Positions 36,715 through 43,869 of a DNA stretch of 64,000 bases are shown here, piece by piece (the stretch's first letter is position 1; each line of letters opens with the position of its first letter). Below the pieces are notes generated by a model, which was given only the letters and a program-made list of their open reading frames with translations, did no database searches and was not told the origin of the DNA. The translations under genes and the position numbers were made by a program. Source of the DNA: Methanobacteriota archaeon (GTDB taxonomy: Archaea > Thermoplasmatota > Poseidoniia > Poseidoniales > Thalassarchaeaceae); assembly GCA_004195615.1 (NCBI GenBank), contig PSPW01000001.1, positions 146,881 to 210,880 on the forward strand, read 5' to 3'.

Positions 36715-38061
36715 CTAATCACCACCAACTAGCAAATCTGCATGGGTTTCTAGGTAGTCAGTGCTAATTTTCCTTTCTATGAAGTCTGATTCCTGCAATA
36801 TCGCCCTGTGGAGGGGGATCAAAGTATCTACTCCAAGAAGAATAGTCTCTTCCAAAGCAGAGTCTAATCTTCCTATTGCTTGGTTCCTGTTCGGAGCCCA
36901 AGAAATTATTTTGGCGAGCAACGAGTCAAATGCTTCGGGTATCACATAACCAGAGAATCCATGAGAGTCAACCCTGATGCCAGGGCCCCCTGGCCAGTGG
37001 CAATCCCACAATTTTCCCGGAGAAGGTTCGAGAGTTACTGGGTTCTCTGCGTTTATCCGAACCTGGATAGCATGACCATTCAATGCCACTTCTTCTTGGG
37101 TAATTGGTAGATCGGCTCCAGAAGAAACGATGATTCCAAGAGAGACGAGGTCGATTCCTGTTAACATCTCAGTTACTGTGTGCTCCACTTGGACTCGTGG
37201 ATTCACCTCCATGAAGTAGAATTCTCCCTCTGAGTTCCTGAGGAATTCAAATGTCGCTAGACCTCTGTAACCGATAGCTTCCGCCCCTGCTACTACCCTA
37301 GCCCCGATATCTTCTCTTTCGTCTCGACTAATCCAAGGGCCCTCTTCGAGAATCTTCTGGTGCCTTCTCTGAATGGAGCAGCATCTTTCTCCAAGATGGA
37401 TTGCTTTCGAGCCATCCCCGACAACCTGGAATTCAATATGCTCTGCTGAGCTTACATACTCCTCGATAAATACTCTACTATCACCAAAGGCGGACTCTGC
37501 CCTACCTTGGCATAGTCTCAGAGCTGAGTCGAATTCAGACTTTTCATTTACCATCTGCATTCCAATCCCTCCTCCTCCAGAAGCTGCTTTGATCATGATT
37601 GGGAAGCCGATGTCGGAAGCCACCTTTAGTGCCTCCTTAGAATCAGAAATTGGTTGATTGGTCCCCTTTGCTATAGGGATTCCAGCCTTTGACATTATCT
37701 CCCTAGCTGCTATCTTGTCTCCTAGAAGTCTGAGTGATTCAGGAGAGGGTCCTATGAAGGTGATTCCCTCGTCTGCAAGACGTTGTGCAAAGGTTGCGTT
37801 CTCTGAAAGAAAACCATAGCCCGGATGTACTGCATCGGCACCCACCTCTTTGGCGGCAGAGATTATCGCTTCTATGTCAAGATAGGACGCTAGTGGGTCT
37901 TCTCTTGGAATGAAGTAACCCTCGTCCGCAAGTCTAACCGGGAGGGACATCCTATCCTCTCTTCCATGAATTACGACGGATTCGATGCCCAGTTCCCTCA
38001 ATGACCTAACTATCCGTAGTGCAATCTCCCCGCGATTAGCGACTAGAACACGGCGGAACAC
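36715..38061 (-). CDS. accC: biotin carboxylase subunit of acyl-CoA carboxylase
   Basis: ATP-grasp enzyme that carboxylates the biotin of a carrier protein. Clear motifs: RRVLVANRGEIALRIVRS at the N-terminus, HPGYGFLSENA, the glycine loop KAASGGGGIGM, ERCCSIQRRHQKILEE and MEVNPRVQVEHTVTE. At 448 residues it is the bare carboxylase without a fused biotin domain, and neither carrier nor carboxyltransferase genes lie nearby. The GTG at 38061 is the start; no in-frame ATG is suitable. Acetyl- or propionyl-CoA carboxylation is likely. Confidence 0.93.
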   Translation of the reverse strand: MFRRVLVANRGEIALRIVRSLRELGIESVVIHGREDRMSLPVRLADEGYFIPREDPLASYLDIEAIISAAKEVGADAVHPGYGFLSENATFAQRLADEGITFIGPSPESLRLLGDKIAAREIMSKAGIPIAKGTNQPISDSKEALKVASDIGFPIMIKAASGGGGIGMQMVNEKSEFDSALRLCQGRAESAFGDSRVFIEEYVSSAEHIEFQVVGDGSKAIHLGERCCSIQRRHQKILEEGPWISRDEREDIGARVVAGAEAIGYRGLATFEFLRNSEGEFYFMEVNPRVQVEHTVTEMLTGIDLVSLGIIVSSGADLPITQEEVALNGHAIQVRINAENPVTLEPSPGKLWDCHWPGGPGIRVDSHGFSGYVIPEAFDSLLAKIISWAPNRNQAIGRLDSALEETILLGVDTLIPLHRAILQESDFIERKISTDYLETHADLLVGGD

Positions 38062-38103
38062 ATTATCATGCTAGGTGCGCCTTCGTTTGAGTGAATCGGC
38101 CTG

Positions 38104-39399
38104 TCAATATACATCTCGCAGATATCGTTTCTCCGACTTCATCAATCCATTCTCTACGAAATCCTTGGACTCATCGGGAGACATCCCCCCATATTCAGAG
38201 CAGATGTCCATCAGGGTTACATGCACATCTTTGGCCATGTACTGCTTATCGCCACATACGTAGAAATATGCCCCACCTTCAATCCACTTCCATATCTCTT
38301 CACCGTTCTTCTTCATCAAATGCTGGACATAGACCTTCTCAGAACCTTGCCGTGACCAAGCTAGATCATGTTTCGAAATTACCCCTCTGACTTTCCATTC
38401 GTCCATTTCTTCACGGTAGAGATATTCCCCCTCCTCAGTCCAGTCTCCGAAGAAGAGCCAGTTTCTCCCCGAATCCTTGTTTATTTCTCTCTGCTGGATG
38501 AAGGCTCTGAACGGGGCAATTCCAGTTCCTGGTCCGACCATTATGATGTCCTTAGAACCATCCTCTGGTAGGACGAATGATCGAGTTGGAGACATGTAAA
38601 CACCAATCTCAGTAGTGTCGGTTTCGCATCTATCGGCCATGAAACCTGTGCAAAGTCCAGTTCGATCCCTTTCGTGATGATGGTACCGGATTATTGCCAC
38701 AGTTAGGTGGACTGTTCCCTTTTCAAAATCGGGGCTACTAGCAATAGAGTAGAGTCTCGGCTTCAGCCTAGCCATCCCCTCCAGAAGTTGCTGGGGAGTG
38801 AAGACAAAATCAATGAAATCACCCAATGCATCAACATAGTCTCTGGACCAAATGTAATCCTCCATTGAATCATTATTAGAGATTAATTCCTGTAGGAGAA
38901 TCGTCGAATTATCGCCCAATTCCCCCATCTCTACGTAACCCTCTGGGAGATCTTGTTCACTACGGGCTGCCCAGTCAACAATCATTGCTCCGTCGACGGA
39001 CGAGAATCGCCTTCTGGAGGCAATTCGCATCTCTATTTTTGCGGGAGAATCGCTGGATCTCTCAGTGAGTCCCATGAGCCACTTCTTTGAGACTCGATGA
39101 ATCTCGTATCGATCTGTCAACGCTTCCCTAAGTGAGCATTGTCCATGATTAGTTTCGACTTCTTCCTCTCCGGAAAATCCGCAAATCTGTAATACCTGTT
39201 CGACTGAGTCTGGAGGACATCTTGGAATGACTCCAATAGCATCACCCGCCTTGTACTCCAAACCCGAGTTGCCAAGATTGAATACAATATGCCTGGTTTC
39301 CTTCTGCGAAGATTTACCATTTAGAACGTAATTCTCAGTAATGCTGGTGAAATATGGGTTCTTCGTGGACCACTTAGATTTAGTTGATTTGCCTGCCAC
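38104..39399 (-). CDS. CysJ/P450-reductase-like FAD-NADPH oxidoreductase lacking the flavodoxin domain
   Basis: Transfers electrons from NADPH through FAD. It matches the C-terminal two thirds of sulfite reductase flavoprotein: YKAGDAIGVIPRCP near residue 52, FAD motif KPRLYSIASSP near 220, GLCTGFMAD, NADPH motif MVGPGTGIAPFRAFIQQRE near 290, YVCGD and the C-terminal LRDVY. The FMN flavodoxin domain is absent, so it must pass electrons to a separate protein, perhaps a ferredoxin. No sulfite reductase gene is nearby; the partner is unknown. Confidence 0.88.
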   Translation of the reverse strand: MAGKSTKSKWSTKNPYFTSITENYVLNGKSSQKETRHIVFNLGNSGLEYKAGDAIGVIPRCPPDSVEQVLQICGFSGEEEVETNHGQCSLREALTDRYEIHRVSKKWLMGLTERSSDSPAKIEMRIASRRRFSSVDGAMIVDWAARSEQDLPEGYVEMGELGDNSTILLQELISNNDSMEDYIWSRDYVDALGDFIDFVFTPQQLLEGMARLKPRLYSIASSPDFEKGTVHLTVAIIRYHHHERDRTGLCTGFMADRCETDTTEIGVYMSPTRSFVLPEDGSKDIIMVGPGTGIAPFRAFIQQREINKDSGRNWLFFGDWTEEGEYLYREEMDEWKVRGVISKHDLAWSRQGSEKVYVQHLMKKNGEEIWKWIEGGAYFYVCGDKQYMAKDVHVTLMDICSEYGGMSPDESKDFVENGLMKSEKRYLRDVY

Positions 39400-39497
39400 A
39401 AATATCTCTGTTATTTCCGACTTAACTGAGATATATGAACAAATGCGTAAGGTAATGACCTTGAAGCATCAAACGATGGGGTCAAGTCTGGAAGCCC

Positions 39498-40298
39498 TTG
39501 TCGGGATATGTGGCGCGCATCGACTTCCTTGGCACGGGGAATGCTTTCTCACCCCAAGGAAGAATGCATGCTTTGGCACTACTAGATAGCAGAGTCCTAA
39601 TTGATGCCCCTCCGACTCTCCTACCTCAGTTACGAAGGGCAGGGATTTCACCCGGGCAATTGCGGCATGTACTTTTCACACATTGGCACGGAGATCATAC
39701 CTTCGGATTTCCATTCTTACTATTGGATAGGAAATATATCTCAGATCCTTTTGGAGAGAACAACCTAGAGGTGCATCTTAGACCTGGGGGGAGAGAGTAT
39801 CTCTCCGTTCTTTGTGAAATGGGATTCCCGGGCAACCTTGGGGATTCGCTCGGCTCTAGAGTCGATTGGAACCAAAAGGAGTCAGCAATGCTAGGAGAGA
39901 CTGGGTGGAGGTATGAGAGATTTCCAGTTCATCACACTCCTGAAACCGATCCACATGGGTATGAGTTGGTGCATGAAAGTGGGTTCCGCTTGCTCCACTG
40001 TGGTGATTCTGGCCCATGCCCGGAGATAGAAAGTCGCGCAGATAGTGTGGATGTTGCAATATTGGAGATGGGGATGCCGGACATTGGAGAGTTTCCCCAT
40101 CATCACAGGCCTTCTGATGTAATTTCATTCAGTGAGAGATTTCCTGACGTGAAGGTATTGGTAACACACAACTTTGCAAGGTCCCCCAATTGTGAGTCTG
40201 GGTTCGAAATCCCAGAATTGCCCGACCAGATAGTTCAATTGAATGATGGAGATAGTATTGATATTGATGATAATGGGAATTTTATTGTAAATAATTAG
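39498..40298 (+). CDS. metallo-beta-lactamase-fold hydrolase, RNase Z-like
   Basis: Begins IDFLGTGNAFSPQGRMHALALLDSRVLIDA, the RNase Z/ElaC-like strand pattern, with the metal motif FTHWHGDHTFG near residue 62 and further ligand segments FPVHHTPETD, LHCGDSG, EMGMPD...HHRPSD and VTHNF. The long RNase Z exosite arm is not evident, so tRNA 3' processing is not assured; phosphodiesterase or other hydrolysis is possible. The start is taken as TTG 39498; an in-frame GTG at 39510 is the alternative. Confidence 0.8.
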   Translation: MSGYVARIDFLGTGNAFSPQGRMHALALLDSRVLIDAPPTLLPQLRRAGISPGQLRHVLFTHWHGDHTFGFPFLLLDRKYISDPFGENNLEVHLRPGGREYLSVLCEMGFPGNLGDSLGSRVDWNQKESAMLGETGWRYERFPVHHTPETDPHGYELVHESGFRLLHCGDSGPCPEIESRADSVDVAILEMGMPDIGEFPHHHRPSDVISFSERFPDVKVLVTHNFARSPNCESGFEIPELPDQIVQLNDGDSIDIDDNGNFIVNN

Positions 40299-40701
40299 GA
40301 GAAGTTATTTTCCGATATATATATCTGAAACGGAGAAAGGTCTGTAAAATCTAATTTTGAGTTAGAATTGGTCCACATAATCATCTCAGTTGAGAAGCAA
40401 TTTTCTCAATGCAAAGTTAGCTGACTAGGGTGACAATATTTTCCCCATTTGATGTAGAAAGGTCACCAGATAAATAATTGAAAAAGAGAGATACTGAGAG
40501 TAAATACTGACTCTCATGTTCACACAATTCGGTGATTTGAGATTACATACTCTTTCCTAATCAAAATATGTTCAACTATTCAGAAAGCGAGTCACTCTTA
40601 TTACCACAAACACGGTCGCTGTGGAAACCTCACGAGAAGCAACGAACCCCAGAGGGGGGGGAGAATGGCATTTCGTTAGGTTTTTACAGGCGTGAAAAAA
40701 A
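40299..40701. other. 403-base AT-rich gap before orc1/cdc6, candidate replication origin
   Basis: No convincing gene. The gap holds AT-rich runs (GATATATATATC near 40315, TAAATAATTGAAAAAG near 40471), two exact 7-base inverted repeats (TTGAGAA 40390 with TTCTCAA 40403; TGAGAGT 40495 with ACTCTCA 40510), the small palindrome GAGTCACTC at 40589, and at 40619-40661 CTGTGGAAAC followed by a run of eight G. The last resembles the archaeal origin recognition box, a GTGGAAAC core plus a G-string, though the spacing is longer than usual. Position beside orc1/cdc6 supports an origin. Confidence 0.45.
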
Positions 40702-41940
40702 ATGAGAGGAAATATTTTCGAGGAGATTCTCGGTCAGGATAGTCTCTTTGTCGATAGGAGAGCTTTTGACCATGCATTCGAGCCTGCTCGACTACCTCAT
40801 CGGGAGCATGAAGTGGATTCTTTGGTTAGGAATCTAGTTGATGCGTTAAACGGCCATATTCCTTCCAATATGCTGCTCTATGGAGTTCCTGGGTCAGGAA
40901 AAACCGTAGTAACAAGATTCGTTCTTAGTCAACTGAGAGAGAAAGGACTAGAGATGGGGCAGACTGTAAATACTTACGAAATCAACTGTAGGAACGTTGA
41001 CACCAAATATAGAGTAATGCAAACTATGGCAACTCAATTAGCTCAGAGAGGAGATGCTCCAGTTCCATTCACTGGATGGCCGACAGACCGTGTTCTTGAG
41101 ACAGTTGTTTCTAGAATGAGCAGGGTTGGAGGAGTCCATATTATCGTACTTGATGAAGTAGACAATCTAGTCAACAAGGGAGGAGATGATCTTCTGTATG
41201 CGCTAACTAGCCTCAACACCCTACTAGGGAATGGTAGATGCTCAATAATTGGCATTAGTAATGATCTTCACTTCACACAGCACCTAGACCCTCGTGTGAG
41301 TTCTAGACTAAGTCAGGAGGATATTGTTTTCCACCCATATGTAGCTACTGAGATTCAGAACATTTTGAGTGAGAGGGCTTCAATGGGAATCAAAGAAGGG
41401 GTTCTCGATGAGGGAGTAATCAGGCTTTGTTCGGCCCTAGCGGCCCAAGAGCATGGAGATGCAAGGAGGGCTTTGGATCTGCTAAGAATCTCTGTGCAAA
41501 AAGCAGAGCAGAGATCGGAAGGCAGTGTGGACACCAAGCATGTAAGATTGGCACAAAGCCAACTAGAATATGACCAGGTGACACCAGTGATCAAGACGCT
41601 TCCTCTACATCAAAAGTTAGTGCTTTTCTCGATTTGTCTAAATGAGGAAAACGGGTTGAGGAATATTTCGACCGGTGAGGTCTACAGGACCTATGCCGAA
41701 GCCTGCTCAAAGATTGGCACAGAACCACTGACTACCCGGAGAGTCTCCTCATTACTAAACGAGTTAGACACAATGGGGCTGATTATGGCTAGGAATGTAA
41801 GCAAGGGTAGGGGAGGCAGGAGCAAGCAGGTTAACTCGGCGATTCCGAAGGCAATTGACGCAATCGGCCTGATGAGTGAAAGTGAATCACTGGTAAATGA
41901 GGCGGCGATGTCTAAGTACAATCTTCAGGGGCACCTCTAG
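40702..41940 (+). CDS. orc1: Orc1/Cdc6 replication initiator
   Basis: AAA+ initiator that binds origin boxes and loads MCM. It has Walker A GVPGSGKT near residue 60, Walker B IIVLDEVDNLV near 148, sensor 1 IIGISND near 183, the arginine-containing DPRVSSRLSQEDIVFHPY, sensor 2 EHGDARRALDLLRIS near 255, and a C-terminal winged helix (TRRVSSLLNELDTMGLI). Length (412 aa) is normal. ATG 40702 follows a poly-A stretch without a ribosome-binding site, suggesting a leaderless transcript. Confidence 0.95.
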   Translation: MRGNIFEEILGQDSLFVDRRAFDHAFEPARLPHREHEVDSLVRNLVDALNGHIPSNMLLYGVPGSGKTVVTRFVLSQLREKGLEMGQTVNTYEINCRNVDTKYRVMQTMATQLAQRGDAPVPFTGWPTDRVLETVVSRMSRVGGVHIIVLDEVDNLVNKGGDDLLYALTSLNTLLGNGRCSIIGISNDLHFTQHLDPRVSSRLSQEDIVFHPYVATEIQNILSERASMGIKEGVLDEGVIRLCSALAAQEHGDARRALDLLRISVQKAEQRSEGSVDTKHVRLAQSQLEYDQVTPVIKTLPLHQKLVLFSICLNEENGLRNISTGEVYRTYAEACSKIGTEPLTTRRVSSLLNELDTMGLIMARNVSKGRGGRSKQVNSAIPKAIDAIGLMSESESLVNEAAMSKYNLQGHL

Positions 41941-41987
41941 GTTTAGTCCCGGCAACGATTAAACCGAGGCTTCAGGACGGCGGCTCG

Positions 41988-42524
41988 ATGTCAGAGGAAG
42001 GTCAAGAGTGGAAGGAAGCCCTGATGAGGCCCAGCAGCACGCTTTCGGCTGGATTTTTTATTGTTGGAGTTTGGATGGCTTTTCTGACGATAATTAATAT
42101 CGCAGTAGGGGCATATTCCAACGGTAGGAAGGTAAATTGGATTGATTTCATCACCAATGGTGAGAACACTAACTCAACACATGAAATTGCATTGGCATTT
42201 CCGGATGATGTTCTATTCGGATTGCTGAGTTCTTTGCTCATTGGTGCTGGAATTCTGGGGATGGGTGCAGCCAGGGAAGATGGGTTCGGAGGTTGGTTCT
42301 CCGGTTTGCCTCAAGATCGGATGTTGACCAGCATTTTTTCCACAAAGAATGGAATGGGGAGAACCATAGCTAGTTGGATGATTCTTTCGGGTGCTGGGTA
42401 TTACTTGATTTGGAGTGCAATAGAGTCGACATGGGTTGATCCAGGGGTTTACTCGGTAATGATTTCCTTCGTGATGGTTGGACTGGGTCTAAATTTGATT
42501 CAGGATGCAACCTCGGAAAATTAA
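41988..42524 (+). CDS. four-helix membrane protein, hypothetical
   Basis: 178 residues with four hydrophobic segments: AGFFIVGVWMAFLTIINIAVGAY, FGLLSSLLIGAGILGMGAA, IASWMILSGAGYYLIWSAI and YSVMISFVMVGLGLNLI. A polar loop with NGENTNSTHE lies between the first two. No family recognised. It ends overlapping the converging CoA gene by four bases and may be co-transcribed with orc1, 47 bases upstream. Confidence 0.65.
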   Translation: MSEEGQEWKEALMRPSSTLSAGFFIVGVWMAFLTIINIAVGAYSNGRKVNWIDFITNGENTNSTHEIALAFPDDVLFGLLSSLLIGAGILGMGAAREDGFGGWFSGLPQDRMLTSIFSTKNGMGRTIASWMILSGAGYYLIWSAIESTWVDPGVYSVMISFVMVGLGLNLIQDATSEN

Positions 42525-43543
42525 TTGATTTCGAAACCCATCAGAAGATTCCTACACCTATTCTTGGAGTCCTCGTCACACCACCTAATCACCACCCCTT
42601 TACCTGGTTGGCCGTAGATTACTACGGATCCAATTGGGGCCAACGGGTGCAGAAGAAGTGGTGCAAGATCTTCTTCACCGGCGACCACAATCAAGCTAGT
42701 TTCACCATTGTCCAGCCAAGACGAGATTGAGGCTTTGCAAGCCTCTAGAAGTGAGTTTGTCAACGAGCCAGCCGGACTCGCGCACTCCATGAGATTATCA
42801 TACAATCCAGCATTGATGTCACTCGTCTCTGGCCATTCGACTCGTTTGGTTTGCCCATCAATAAATGCCAAATCTGCTGGCCTCCCTGCTTTTTGGAAAC
42901 CCAGAACTGTTACATCACCCACGGCTATTATCGGACCGGTGAAATCTGTAACTTGTGAAATCTGAGAGAGTGCTTCTATTATCGCAATTGAAGTATCTTC
43001 CTCGGGACCCTCAATCAGCTGTCCGAAGGGCTTCTTTAGCTCGGATTCAATCCGAGGCGTCAAGGTTGCATCTGAACCCCTGAATGACTCTGGAATCCAG
43101 GGTTTTCCTTCCCTATCCATCACTCCGGCCCTAATCTGAGAGCTTGAGATTGGGTTGCCATTCCAGGATATAACTCTGTCAACGGAGATGATTTCCAATG
43201 GCTCAAGGCCATTTTCCCCTCTTTGTGAATTTATTTCTAGGCAGTTATCTATTGTCTCATTTGTACAAATTATTGCTGTAGCATGCTGATTTTCAAGAGC
43301 AGGGCCGTATTTGTCACTGAGTAAATGAATTGAAATTCGGGAGGAGTGCGTAGATGTTGCATGTTCCAAATCGGCCTTTCTTTCTTCCCAATTCTTTACT
43401 AGTCTATCCTTTGGCTGGGCAATCTCATCATCTGTAATCCACACCTCAATCTTTTCACACTGAGATAATCCGGTTTCAATTAGAGACATGTGACCTGAAT
43501 GAAATCGATCGAAAGTACCGCCAATCAGTCCGGTTCCGTGCAT
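42521..43543 (-). CDS. fused phosphopantetheine adenylyltransferase and GTP-dependent dephospho-CoA kinase
   Basis: Two consecutive enzymes of coenzyme A synthesis in one chain. Residues 1-155: archaeal phosphopantetheine adenylyltransferase with GLIGGTFDRFHSGHMSLI (the HxGH nucleotidyltransferase motif) and the later ISSSQIR motif in SWNGNPISSSQIRAGVMD. Residues 165-340: DUF359-type GTP-dependent dephospho-CoA kinase with IIAVGDVTVLGFQKAG, LAFIDGQTKR, CASPAGSL, VAGEEDLAPLLLHPLAPIGSVVIYGQPGKG. ATG 43543 gives the canonical N-terminus; the ORF to 43600 adds 19 unrelated residues. Together they convert phosphopantetheine to CoA. Confidence 0.88.
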   Translation of the reverse strand: MHGTGLIGGTFDRFHSGHMSLIETGLSQCEKIEVWITDDEIAQPKDRLVKNWEERKADLEHATSTHSSRISIHLLSDKYGPALENQHATAIICTNETIDNCLEINSQRGENGLEPLEIISVDRVISWNGNPISSSQIRAGVMDREGKPWIPESFRGSDATLTPRIESELKKPFGQLIEGPEEDTSIAIIEALSQISQVTDFTGPIIAVGDVTVLGFQKAGRPADLAFIDGQTKRVEWPETSDINAGLYDNLMECASPAGSLTNSLLEACKASISSWLDNGETSLIVVAGEEDLAPLLLHPLAPIGSVVIYGQPGKGVVIRWCDEDSKNRCRNLLMGFEIN

Positions 43544-43869
43544 CGTCTTCCTACCTATTTGTGGATTTTCTAGTAAGTGTGCCCCGGGGCGTAACGGCAA
43601 CCTTCACTGCTTCGCTCAGGCTCCTGACCCACCCCAGGACGTCTGTCGAACTGCGGGGTAGTCCCTTGATTCATTCTATTCCGTCCTCAGGGGACCTACG
43701 CAATCCGGCCACCCGATTTGCGCCATCGATCATTCTCTCGGAAGAGTCTTGATGGTCTTCGACGGGTGGTCACCCAATCCGTGGTACCGTGTTTCACTCT
43801 CCACCTCCGGCGAGGGGGTTTCGTCCACACGGTGTTGCCGGTTGGGCAATACTCCGCGGGCAGATTTGC
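43544..43869. ncRNA. structured RNA candidate, family not identified
   Basis: A 326-base gap, GC-rich unlike the other gaps, with no convincing gene. It contains many exact helices: CGGCAAC 43595 with GTTGCCG 43834 enclosing the rest; ACCCC 43631 with GGGGT 43655; CCACCCG 43709 with CGGGTGG 43763, within it CCATC 43723 with GATGG 43751 and CTCT-CGGA-AGAG at 43735; ACCGTGT 43786 with ACACGGT 43827, within it CCTC-CGGC-GAGG at 43804. Size and branching suit RNase P RNA or SRP RNA. On the minus strand TCAGG...AGCAG near 43610-43630 faintly recalls SRP helix 8, but RNase P core motifs are not seen. Strand undecided; both flanking genes are on the minus strand. Confidence 0.5.

Noticed and set aside
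38062-38103. Gap between the carboxylase and the reductase genes
   Set aside because: Only 42 bases with no recognisable motif; nothing to report.
43561-43840. SRP RNA on the minus strand
   Set aside because: TCAGG and AGCAG are present at about the right distance, but the hairpin between them is irregular and the flanking stem does not pair. Kept as a possibility only.
43561-43869. RNase P RNA
   Set aside because: The conserved GAGGAAAGTCC and ACAGAA...GGCTTA core elements are not found on either strand.
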